The notes below the pieces were generated by a model that saw only the letters and a program-made list of their open reading frames with translations, was not told where the DNA came from and did no database searches. The translations under genes were made by a program, and so were the position numbers. This document shows, in pieces, positions 6,175 through 12,788 of a stretch of DNA of 24,195 nt; the first letter of the stretch is position 1; the number at the start of each line of letters is the position of its first letter. The DNA comes from a virus, in IMG/VR virus record IMGVR_UViG_3300030430_000187, positions 1-24,195 of that record. One strand, 5' to 3'.

Positions 6175-7922
6175 ACTTTGCGTTTGACCTCGAAACCAAT
6201 GCAATCGACAACTTCCAAAGTCTTGAGGGTCTGAAAGAAATTCACTGCTTGGTTCTCCAATGTTTAGACAGCGGGGAACAATGGAGGTACTCAAGCAACG
6301 CAGGCAACCTCAAAGAGGGACTCAATCGCCTCAGGCTTGCGGACCTCATCGTGGGTCACAACATCATCTCGTTTGATTTGAGGGTCATCAAGAAGGTCTA
6401 CCCAAAGTGGACACCGACTGGTGCGATCAGAGACACCTTGGTCATGGCCCGAGCAATTCATCCTGATCAACGTGAGCTTGATTTTGGCTTGATGAAAAAG
6501 GGGTATCCCAAAACTCTAATTGGCTCTCACTCACTGAAGGCTTGGGGATATCGGATCGGCGCACTCAAGGGCGACTTCAATGAGGAGACCGACTGGGAAA
6601 ACTGGTCCATCGAGATGGAGGATTACTGTGCCCAGGACACTGCGGTTACGGCCCAGCTTTACTCCAAGTTGATGGAGCAAGATCCGGAAGTTGACATGCT
6701 CAACTTGGAGCAAGAGTTCCAAGCCGTCTTGGTCAATCAGGAGGCATACGGATTCCCGTTTGATACTCACAAGGCTGAACGCCTGTACTCCACTTTGTCT
6801 GCCGAGAGAGACGATCTTGAGAAGAAACTGAAGCAGATGATTCCTGACAAAGTGGTTGAAAGAGTCAGTGAGAAGACGGGCCGTAAACTCAAGCCCAAGG
6901 TCATTGAGTTCAACCCTGCTTCTCGCCAAATGATTGCTTCAGCCTTGGTCGAACACTATGGCTGGAAGCCTGTAGATTTCACCCCGAGTGGTCACCCCAA
7001 GGTTGATGAATCAATCTTGACTCAACTTGACTTCGAGATCGTAGAACCGATTGTCAAATACTTGACGATCCAGAAAAGAGTGGGGCAGATTGCGGAAGGC
7101 AATGAGGCTTGGCTCAAACTAGTAACAAACAAAGGGAGGATTCATGGCAGAGTTAACGGTTGTGGAACTGTCACGGGACGGTGTACCCATTCAAAACCAA
7201 ACATCGCGCAAGTACCGGCTTCTGGTTCATTATGGGGACCAGAATGTAGAAGTCTTTTTGTTGCACCGGGGGGATGGACATTGGTGGGTGCGGACGCGTC
7301 GGGACTTGAACTCCGATGTCTCGCTCACTACATGCACAGATGGGATGATGGAGCTTATGCAGAAGAAATTGTTTCGGGAGACATCCATACCGCTAACCAA
7401 GAGGCCGCTGGTCTACCAACTAGGCCAGATGCAAAGAAGTTTATCTACGCGTTTCTTTATGGTGCGGGCCATGAAAAGATTGGTTCAATTGTTGGTGGCG
7501 GCATGGCGGAAGGCAAGAAGTTACAGGCAAAGTTCTTGAAGTCTCTTCCGGCTCTCGCGAGTCTACGGACGGCTATTGAGAACGGTCTGAAGCATCGGGG
7601 ACATTTGATTGGACTAGATGGTCGCCGGTTGCCGATCCGATCCAAACACTCTGCACTGAATACTTTGCTACAAAGTGCAGGGGCAATCATTATGAAGCAG
7701 GCCACGGTGGATCTGCACAGAAAACTATGGGCCAAGGGCATCGAGTTCCATCAGGTCGCTCATATTCACGACGAAGTGCAACTAGTAGTTAGAGAGGACG
7801 ATAAGGATGTCGCAGGCTCAATCGCGGTTGATTCGATCAGGGAAGCGGGACTGCCCTACAACTTCAAATGCCCCCTCGATGGCGAGTACCGTTCTGGTCG
7901 GTCATGGGCTGAGACGCATTGA
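6171..7922 (+). CDS. 5: DNA polymerase, family A, T7 gp5-like with 3'-5' exonuclease
   Basis: A 583-residue replicative polymerase (T7 gp5 has 704). The proofreading exonuclease is complete: Asp6 and Glu8 in FDLETN, VGHNIISFD, and DYCAQDTAV. Motif A is DASGLELRCLAHYM (Asp375). Motif B is AKKFIYAFLYGAG with Lys422 and Tyr426 (T7 K522/Y526; the Tyr predicts good use of dideoxynucleotides). Motif C is IHDEVQ with Asp534 and Glu535. In T7 about 75 residues of thioredoxin-binding domain lie between the thumb and the conserved FNPSSR segment. Here only about 22 residues (225-246) separate them, so the enzyme probably does not recruit host thioredoxin. ATG 6171 overlaps the endolysin stop, with GAGGG 4 nt upstream. 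The next gene begins 4 nt after the stop. Confidence 0.96.
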   Translation: MNFAFDLETNAIDNFQSLEGLKEIHCLVLQCLDSGEQWRYSSNAGNLKEGLNRLRLADLIVGHNIISFDLRVIKKVYPKWTPTGAIRDTLVMARAIHPDQRELDFGLMKKGYPKTLIGSHSLKAWGYRIGALKGDFNEETDWENWSIEMEDYCAQDTAVTAQLYSKLMEQDPEVDMLNLEQEFQAVLVNQEAYGFPFDTHKAERLYSTLSAERDDLEKKLKQMIPDKVVERVSEKTGRKLKPKVIEFNPASRQMIASALVEHYGWKPVDFTPSGHPKVDESILTQLDFEIVEPIVKYLTIQKRVGQIAEGNEAWLKLVTNKGRIHGRVNGCGTVTGRCTHSKPNIAQVPASGSLWGPECRSLFVAPGGWTLVGADASGLELRCLAHYMHRWDDGAYAEEIVSGDIHTANQEAAGLPTRPDAKKFIYAFLYGAGHEKIGSIVGGGMAEGKKLQAKFLKSLPALASLRTAIENGLKHRGHLIGLDGRRLPIRSKHSALNTLLQSAGAIIMKQATVDLHRKLWAKGIEFHQVAHIHDEVQLVVREDDKDVAGSIAVDSIREAGLPYNFKCPLDGEYRSGRSWAETH

Positions 7923-7926
7923 AGAG

Positions 7927-8472
7927 ATGGCGTATTTCGCTGGGATCGTGGACGGAGAAGGCTGTATCTCCTACTACAAATCTTTGAGTGTGGCGGTAGA
8001 GGGCCTGTACCCCAAGACTCTTATCGATATGCACACAGTGTTTGGAGGATCGGTATCAGAAATAAAAAGGAACAACAAGCGTCGTCACTACCGATGGCGG
8101 ATCTACGGCAAGGAAGCCGCCCGATGCCTTGAGATGCTTCTTCCTTATCTTCGGGAAAAGAAGGAGCAAGCAGAACTTGGCCTGGAAGCGGCTTGTTACC
8201 CTAAACACAGCGATAAACGAAAACAACTCACGGCCCGACTTCGGGAACTTAAAAAGGTAGAACATGGACCAGAACCCACTCGACTTTGTAACAACGGAGA
8301 CTCTTCTAGCGGTGCTAAAGGAGCGAATGGACTCGATGATCATCCTCGGGACCAAGCAAATGACGGGGGAGGCCGACGATATGGTGATGGTCTTCCATGG
8401 ATCTCTGGCGGAATGTCTTGGCCTGACTGTCCTAGCTCAGGAAATGCTGAAGGCGGGAGGACTGAGGGATGA
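7927..8472 (+). CDS. Free-standing LAGLIDADG homing endonuclease, single motif, 3' end doubtful
   Basis: The N-terminus YFAGIVDGEG matches the LAGLIDADG helix, with Glu11 in the metal-binding position. It is followed by FGGSVSEIKRNNKRRHYRWRI (basic beta strands) and a LLPYLREKKEQAELGLE helix, the usual body of phage single-motif enzymes that cut as homodimers. I placed the start at ATG 7927, just after the polymerase stop; ATG 7879 in frame is an alternative overlapping the polymerase. The recognisable domain ends near 8262, but the frame stays open to 8472. That last part of about 70 residues is Gly/Pro/Ser-rich and overlaps another likely gene in a different frame, so it may be shadow sequence. 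Such enzymes are selfish elements that spread by cleaving alleles without them, here next to the polymerase gene. Confidence 0.75.
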   Translation: MAYFAGIVDGEGCISYYKSLSVAVEGLYPKTLIDMHTVFGGSVSEIKRNNKRRHYRWRIYGKEAARCLEMLLPYLREKKEQAELGLEAACYPKHSDKRKQLTARLRELKKVEHGPEPTRLCNNGDSSSGAKGANGLDDHPRDQANDGGGRRYGDGLPWISGGMSWPDCPSSGNAEGGRTEG

Positions 8473-8491
8473 CGAAGACACTTCTGATTGA
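8264..8491 (+). CDS. Conserved-looking small phage protein, 75 aa, unknown function
   Basis: ATG 8264 has AAAAAGG 6 nt upstream. The product looks alpha-helical and acidic, with hydrophobic/charged alternation (TTETLLAVLKERMDS, then GSLAECLGLTVLAQEMLK) and an acidic end DDEDTSD. It overlaps the exonuclease start by 23 nt, in keeping with the compact style of the window. Its amino-acid composition is much more protein-like than that of the competing homing-endonuclease frame, so I take it as the real gene over 8264-8468. It sits where T7 has its small 5.x genes. I recognise no domain. Confidence 0.65.
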   Translation: MDQNPLDFVTTETLLAVLKERMDSMIILGTKQMTGEADDMVMVFHGSLAECLGLTVLAQEMLKAGGLRDDEDTSD

Positions 8492-9203
8492 TGCCGACAT
8501 CATTCTTTACCAGTCATGCTGTTCGGTTGAAGTCGCCACGGACTGGGGCAACGACATCTGGACACTTGTGGCTGATCTGAAAGAATGCCGCCAGCGAGTA
8601 GATGTCATCCTTGCCGAACTCAAGACGGATCTGAAGGCTGACGAGATTGTGATTTGCCTCAGCAGCCAAGAGAACTGGCGAAAGTCTGTCTACCCTGAAT
8701 ACAAGTCAAACCGGAAGAAGACCCGCAAACCTCTTATCTACCCAGAGATGAAGAAGTATCTCCATGAGGTATATCGAACATACGAGTGGCCCGCTCTTGA
8801 GGCCGATGATGTTCTTGGGATTCTCGCAACAGGCAATCGATACATCAAAGGCGAAAAGATCATTGTGTCTGAAGACAAGGATCTGAAAACAATTCCGGGC
8901 CTTCTCTTCAACCCTGGCAAGGCCGAGCTTGGTGTGATCAAGGTCACAAAACAAGAGGCAGATCGAAACCATTTGATTCAATCTCTGGCTGGTGACCGGA
9001 CTGACGGATACCCCGGATGCCCCGGAGTGGGGCCTAAAGGGGCTGAAAAGGTCGTAGATGGTGGGTGGGACGCTGTTGTTGAGGTATATGAAAATGCCGG
9101 TATCACTGCTCAGGAGGCACTTGTACAGGCTCAAGTGGCTCGAATCTTGAGAACCGGCGAGTGGACGAAAGCCAAAGGAGTAAAGCTGTGGCAACCAAAA
9201 TGA
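8469..9203 (+). CDS. 6: 5'-3' exonuclease, T7 gp6-like (FEN/PIN-like fold)
   Basis: A 244-residue flap-endonuclease-family enzyme (T7 gp6 has 300). Metal-ligand motifs in order are LLIDAD (Asp8, Asp10), YPEYKSNRKK from Tyr75 (DNA phosphate contacts), EADDVLG (Glu111, Asp113, Asp114), SEDKD (Asp136, Asp138) and AGDRTDGYPGCPGVGPKGA, which holds Asp176 and Asp179 and the helix-three-turn-helix that binds duplex DNA. In T7 the enzyme degrades host DNA to feed replication, removes RNA primers and exposes ends for concatemer formation. A GGGAGG Shine-Dalgarno lies 8 nt before the ATG. The polymerase, unknown gene and exonuclease order follows T7 genes 5 to 6. Confidence 0.94.
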   Translation: MTKTLLIDADIILYQSCCSVEVATDWGNDIWTLVADLKECRQRVDVILAELKTDLKADEIVICLSSQENWRKSVYPEYKSNRKKTRKPLIYPEMKKYLHEVYRTYEWPALEADDVLGILATGNRYIKGEKIIVSEDKDLKTIPGLLFNPGKAELGVIKVTKQEADRNHLIQSLAGDRTDGYPGCPGVGPKGAEKVVDGGWDAVVEVYENAGITAQEALVQAQVARILRTGEWTKAKGVKLWQPK

Positions 9204-9529
9204 ACAGAGACAAGTACTTTGAGTTCCATTCATCTCTCTGCAAAGAAGCTTTGGAGCTGTCAATCAAGAAAAACCATGACTATTCAGGAGGTCAAGATGG
9301 TGCTGATCCCTTCTTGAACTTCAAGGCGGTCGAACACTTGGGCATGGGAGTGACAACAGAACAAGGCTTTTTGGTCCGACTGGCGGACAAAATCAGAAGG
9401 CTTAGTGGCTTTTGTAGGACTGGAGAGTTCAAAGTATCTGACGAATCTTTCAGAGATACCATCATTGATGCCATCAATTATCTCGCTCTTCTTGCCGCAT
9501 ATTGCGAATCTAAGGAGGGAGATAAGTAA
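9188..9529 (+). CDS. Nmad1/DUF1599-like, MazG-related nucleotide metabolism protein
   Basis: A 113-residue all-helical protein. Conserved-looking stretches are KKNHDYSGG, DPFLNFKAVEHLG, VRLADKIRRLSGF and DESFRDTIIDAINYLALLAAY. The last, with its spaced Glu/Asp, resembles the metal-binding helices of MazG/all-alpha NTP pyrophosphatases and of the phage family called nucleotide modification associated domain 1. The role is therefore likely in nucleotide pool control or modified-base metabolism, but the substrate is unknown. I prefer GTG 9188, because AAAGGAG (9174-9180) lies 7 nt upstream. ATG 9200, which forms an ATGA overlap with the exonuclease stop, would leave that site 19 nt away. The start is uncertain by four codons. 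Confidence 0.72.
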   Translation: MATKMNRDKYFEFHSSLCKEALELSIKKNHDYSGGQDGADPFLNFKAVEHLGMGVTTEQGFLVRLADKIRRLSGFCRTGEFKVSDESFRDTIIDAINYLALLAAYCESKEGDK

Positions 9530-9739
9530 ATGTCTACCCCTATGAAGAACTTTCCTGAAGTCTCGAAGTCTTTGCTTGAACATCTAGACCAACGATTCCC
9601 GGATCGATGCCCTACTGAGTGCATGAATGACCGTGAAATCTGGATGGAAGTGGGGGCACGCCGCGTAGTGCAGTTTTTACAATCGATCTATCAGGAACAG
9701 AACGACACAAGAATGGAGTCTTCTTACAATGTGCATTAG
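9530..9739 (+). CDS. Small phage protein, 69 aa, unknown function
   Basis: ATG 9530 follows the preceding TAA directly, with AAGGAGG (9512-9518) 11 nt upstream. The core LLEHLDQRFPDRCP then NDREIWMEVGARRVVQFL looks like a conserved small protein common in T7-like phages, as I remember it, with no assigned function. Two short helices are predicted by eye. The end overlaps the poly-proline gene by 11 nt. I cannot assign a role. Confidence 0.7.
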   Translation: MSTPMKNFPEVSKSLLEHLDQRFPDRCPTECMNDREIWMEVGARRVVQFLQSIYQEQNDTRMESSYNVH

Positions 9740-9917
9740 CACCCCTGATATCCCACCCCCACCTCCTCCGCCACCTCCACCGCCTTTGCCCCCACAGGAA
9801 AAAGTGCGACCCGCTACCCCTCAAAAAACGAGGGCACAGATGCGAAGAACTGGTGCTAAATCTCTCCGCATCCCTCTGATGTCCGGTGGTGGATCTGGCC
9901 TGAATGTGAACTACTGA
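9729..9917 (+). CDS. 7.3: Poly-proline protein resembling T7 gp7.3 tail assembly/host-range protein
   Basis: A 62-residue protein beginning MCISTPDI, then eleven consecutive prolines (codons 9753-9785), Leu and two more prolines, then a basic segment. The C-terminus RRTGAKSLRIPLMSGGGSGLNVNY lines up with the end of T7 gp7.3 (GGKKSLSVARSSGGGINI), and the gene lies immediately before the portal as gene 7.3 does. T7 gp7.3 is a small virion protein needed for tail assembly and adsorption. The N-terminal Cys at position 2 is shared with the gp14-like protein here. Ribosomes would probably need EF-P to pass the proline run. Homology rests on the C-terminal motif and position only. Confidence 0.7.
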   Translation: MCISTPDIPPPPPPPPPPPLPPQEKVRPATPQKTRAQMRRTGAKSLRIPLMSGGGSGLNVNY

Positions 9918-9925
9918 GGTACTAA

Positions 9926-11476
9926 ATGAAAACCGCTCAAGGCATGTATGACTCCCTTCAATCGGAGCGGTATTCATATCTGGAGCGTGGCAGAGATGTT
10001 GCCAAGCTCACGATCCCGACCTTGTTACCAGAAGAGGGAGCGAACTACTCCACCAAGTTCTCTACCCCCTATCAGAGTGCCGGGGCCAGAGGCGTTAACA
10101 ATCTGGCTTCGGCTCTTCTTTTGTCCCTGCTTCCCCCAAACTCTCCATTCTTCCGCCTGACCATTGATGACATGGCTCTTCAAGGTCTAGGCCCCGAAGC
10201 AGAGGACATCAAGACAGAGATTGACATTGCATTGTCCCGAGTTGAACGCTCGGTGATGCGAGACATTGAGACCAACAACATCCGAGTTGCGATGTTTGAG
10301 GCTCTCAAGCAGCTTATCGTGACCGGAAATGCACTCGTGTTTTTACCTAAGGGAGGTGGAATGCGGGTCTTCCGGCTGGATCGATACGTTGTAAAACGCT
10401 GCCCACTTGGGTTTGTCCGCATGATGGTCACCAAAGAAACCATCGCCCCCTCCATGCTTCCTCCAGAGGTTGCCGCTCTCGTCGATGGGCAAGAGTCCAC
10501 GATGGATACAGTGGACCTGTACACCTGCATCAAGAGCATTGACGCGGATAACTATGAGGTTTTCCAAGAGGTTGGAGGCCAAGAGGTCCCAGGCTCTAGA
10601 GGAACCTTCTCAAAAGAGGCATCTCCGTATATCGCCCTCAGAATGAATCGTGTCGATGGTGAGTCGTACGGTCGTGGCTATGCCGAGCAATATTACGGAG
10701 ACCTCAAGAGTCTTGAGGCTCTCTCAATGGCGGTTGTCGAAGGTTCGGCGGCTTCTGCCAAGGTATTGTTCTTGGTCAACCCGAACGGAACCACCAGAGC
10801 AAGAACGCTATCGGAGGCCCCGAATGGAGCTATTAGGGAGGGCAGTGCTGCGGATGTGTCTACTCTGCAAGTTGGAAAGCAAGCCGATCTTCGCATTGCG
10901 TACGAGACAATCAACCAGATCAATGAGCGGCTTGCGAACGCGTTCCTGCTTACTGAAGCGACCATCCGTCGTGCGGAACGCGTCACCGCAGAAGAGATCC
11001 GACTAGTTACCCAGTCCATCGAGCGACAACTTGGTGGGATCTACTCGGTGCTTTCGCAGGAGTTCCAACTCCCGTTGGTCAACCGGATCATGGAGCGGAT
11101 GAAGAAGAACAACCTTCTTCCACCTCTCCCAGCAGACATCGTGCAACCCACGATTGTCACAGGTATTGAGGCTTTGGGTCGGGGGCAAGACCTCAACAAA
11201 CTCGATGTATTCTTGGCTGGTGTGGCTCAACAACTTGGGCCGCAAGCACTGGCACAGTTTGTAGACTTGCGTGAATACATTGATCGTCGAGCGGCATCTC
11301 TTGGGATTGACACTGAAAATCTTATCAAGAGCCAAGAACAGATCGCCGCTGAACAACAGGCTCAACAACAGGCTGCACTGGCTCAACAGTTCGGCCCACA
11401 AGCCATAGACCTACTCGGTAAACAACAACTGAAGAGAATGGATATGGAGCAAGAGGAAACCCAACAAGATGGCTGA
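9926..11476 (+). CDS. 8: Portal (head-tail connector) protein, T7 gp8-like
   Basis: A 516-residue protein (T7 gp8 has 536) at the start of the head gene block. The N-terminus has the family pattern of an N-terminal helix, ERGRDVAKLTIPTLLPEEG, and SAGARGVNNLASALLLSLLPP. The GESYGRGYAEQYYGDLKSLE segment and the ERVTAEEIRL region are also characteristic. It would form the dodecameric ring at one vertex, the site of scaffold nucleation, DNA packaging and tail attachment. The C-terminus is glutamine- and alanine-rich (EQIAAEQQAQQQAALAQQ). GAGG lies 6 nt before the ATG, and the 3' end overlaps the scaffold gene by 8 nt. Confidence 0.96.
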   Translation: MKTAQGMYDSLQSERYSYLERGRDVAKLTIPTLLPEEGANYSTKFSTPYQSAGARGVNNLASALLLSLLPPNSPFFRLTIDDMALQGLGPEAEDIKTEIDIALSRVERSVMRDIETNNIRVAMFEALKQLIVTGNALVFLPKGGGMRVFRLDRYVVKRCPLGFVRMMVTKETIAPSMLPPEVAALVDGQESTMDTVDLYTCIKSIDADNYEVFQEVGGQEVPGSRGTFSKEASPYIALRMNRVDGESYGRGYAEQYYGDLKSLEALSMAVVEGSAASAKVLFLVNPNGTTRARTLSEAPNGAIREGSAADVSTLQVGKQADLRIAYETINQINERLANAFLLTEATIRRAERVTAEEIRLVTQSIERQLGGIYSVLSQEFQLPLVNRIMERMKKNNLLPPLPADIVQPTIVTGIEALGRGQDLNKLDVFLAGVAQQLGPQALAQFVDLREYIDRRAASLGIDTENLIKSQEQIAAEQQAQQQAALAQQFGPQAIDLLGKQQLKRMDMEQEETQQDG

Positions 11477-12203
11477 TCGAGTTCAAATGACAACTGAAGA
11501 TGGCGGAATGCCTGATGAATTGATGACCAACGCCCCTGAGGTCAATGAAGAGGCGGTGGCAGAAGAACGCCCTGAGTGGCTCCCAGAAAAGTTTGAGTCT
11601 GCTTCTGATTTGGCAAAGGCTTATTCTGAGCTGGAGTCTCGGATGGGCAGCGTCGATAAAAATGAGCAAGCCGATTTAGAAGCTGACGTTGACGCTTCGG
11701 ATCGTGAAGCCTTGACGATGGATGACATTCGTCCGTTCTCTGAAGAGTTTGCCGAAAAGGGCGAACTTGGTGAGGAGTCCTACCAAAAGCTGGATGAACT
11801 TGGATTTCCCAGGGAGTTGGTTGACAACTACATCCAAGGGATGGCTGCATACTCACAGCAGCAGTCCACTCAAATGATGGCGGCGGTGGGTGGAGAAGAG
11901 TCATACAATCAGATGACTGACTGGGCATCGAAGAATCTCAGCGAGGCTGAGATCAACGCTTACAACTCAATTATGGATAGCGGAGATCCCTCGCAGATTG
12001 ATATCGCTGTCCGTGGCATGCACGCTCGTTTCAAAGCAAACGACACGGAACCAAGCCTTATCCAAGGAGATACTGTCAATGTCAATAACGGCTTTAATTC
12101 GACGGCTGAAGTCACTGCTGCGATCAACGATCCTCGGTATCGCAAAGATCCCGCTTACCGTAAAGAGGTTCAGCGTAAAATTCAGATGTCGAAAGTGCTG
12201 TGA
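11469..12203 (+). CDS. 9: Capsid assembly scaffolding protein, T7 gp9-like
   Basis: A 244-residue acidic protein between portal and capsid. The N-terminal half is rich in Glu/Asp. It contains the family-typical RPEWLPEKFESASDLAKAY and later NYIQGMAAYSQQQ and LSEAEINAYNSIM. The C-terminus, DPRYRKDPAYRKEVQRKI, is basic and would be the helix that binds the capsid shell. The protein would direct procapsid assembly around the portal and then leave. AAGAGGAA lies 10 nt upstream of the ATG, inside the end of the portal gene. The stop overlaps the next start (TGATG). Confidence 0.93.
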   Translation: MADRVQMTTEDGGMPDELMTNAPEVNEEAVAEERPEWLPEKFESASDLAKAYSELESRMGSVDKNEQADLEADVDASDREALTMDDIRPFSEEFAEKGELGEESYQKLDELGFPRELVDNYIQGMAAYSQQQSTQMMAAVGGEESYNQMTDWASKNLSEAEINAYNSIMDSGDPSQIDIAVRGMHARFKANDTEPSLIQGDTVNVNNGFNSTAEVTAAINDPRYRKDPAYRKEVQRKIQMSKVL

Positions 12204-12673
12204 TGAATAAGACAGCACTTGGTATCGGGGCCGTATGGGTGGCCCTTGGAGCTGGGATCTACTTCATGTCTGGCTGCGCCCTTGACGATCTGATTCAAGT
12301 CAGCGTCCCCAAGGGTGTCCAAACGGCAACCCAAACTGCATCCACAATCAAACTTTCTGATGCTGAATACACTTGGACTGAATGGCAGAACTTTGTTGAT
12401 GTAAATACCGCAAAGTTCCAAGAGTCCATCGACGATGCCAACAAGGTCTGGGGCGTTGCCTCCAGCGTTGTGAACATCGGTGCTGACTCTGCTGCTGGTC
12501 CACTCTCTCAGCTTCCCGGCGGAGCGGCCCTAGTTTCGGGCCTGTCTCTTGCCACTGGTCTCTTCCTTCGTCGCCCCGGCGATGCCAAGCGTGAGGCCAA
12601 GGAAAAAGAACGATCATTCAATGCCGGTTTGGCTCAGGGCAAGGCTCTGGTCGAAACGGTTACCAACTCTTGA
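12203..12673 (+). CDS. Putative lipoprotein/membrane protein between scaffold and capsid, unknown function
   Basis: From ATG 12203 this gives 156 residues; a GTG at 12200 is adjacent and in frame. Lys3 is followed by a hydrophobic stretch (4-22) ending MSGC, so Cys25 lies in a fair match to a lipobox for lipid attachment and signal peptidase II. Asp residues follow shortly after. The middle is soluble and has a helical segment around AKFQESIDDANKVWG. A second hydrophobic stretch, GGAALVSGLSLATGLFL at 106-122, is followed by strongly basic RRPGDAKREAKEKER. Two membrane elements around a small domain could indicate a holin- or spanin-like lysis factor, a superinfection-exclusion lipoprotein, or a membrane-contacting virion component. 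T7 has no equivalent here, and I cannot choose among these. Confidence 0.72.
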   Translation: MNKTALGIGAVWVALGAGIYFMSGCALDDLIQVSVPKGVQTATQTASTIKLSDAEYTWTEWQNFVDVNTAKFQESIDDANKVWGVASSVVNIGADSAAGPLSQLPGGAALVSGLSLATGLFLRRPGDAKREAKEKERSFNAGLAQGKALVETVTNS

Positions 12674-12686
12674 CCCTCTTAGGGTC
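12672..12686 (+). other. Perfect 6-bp hairpin at the end of the lipoprotein-like gene
   Basis: GACCCT and AGGGTC are separated by CTT and begin on the stop codon. No T tract follows, so it is not a clear intrinsic terminator. It could be an RNA-processing or 3'-end-protecting hairpin ahead of the capsid gene. Confidence 0.3.
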
Positions 12687-12788
12687 GCCATAAGCAGGCC
12701 CGCTGCGGCGGACAACTTGACTGATGGGCGAATCTAACGGTCTGTGTGTGTTTTCTAACTCTATTAACCCTTTATAGGAATCTTTCCA
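12674..12788 (+). promoter_or_regulatory. 115-bp gap upstream of the capsid gene, candidate late-promoter region
   Basis: This is the longest non-coding stretch in the window and lies where T7 has its strong phi10 promoter. After the hairpin at 12672-12686 it holds a GC-rich patch and then a T/A-rich stretch ending ACCCTTTATAGGAATC (12767-12782). That end resembles the T7 promoter core ACTCACTATAGGGAGA at ten of sixteen positions. However, the AGGAA at 12776-12780 is also the only candidate Shine-Dalgarno for ATG 12789 (8 nt away). If transcription began at the G there, the ribosome-binding site would be lost, so the promoter reading is weak. A TTGACT at 12717 has no matching -10 box. The context alone suggests regulation here. 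Confidence 0.35.

Noticed and set aside
7144-7539. 131-codon ORF nested in the DNA polymerase gene in another frame, with GGGAGG just upstream of its ATG
   Set aside because: The SD-like bases encode the conserved Gly-Arg-Ile-His segment of the polymerase, the ORF spans catalytic motifs A and B, and its translation shows no recognisable domain or signal. Treated as a chance frame, and as a caution for the 5500 case.
8706-9263. 185-codon ORF on the minus strand
   Set aside because: Antisense to the exonuclease gene, Cys/Ser/Leu-rich shadow, no supporting start site.
11340-11400. CAACAGGCT-type short repeats at the end of the portal gene
   Set aside because: Explained by Gln/Ala-rich codons of the portal C-terminus; no array or att-site character.
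12717-12770. Sigma70-type promoter beginning with TTGACT before the capsid gene
   Set aside because: At 17 nt spacing the -10 hexamer is GTCTGT, far from TATAAT; the TATTAA further on is about 40 nt away.
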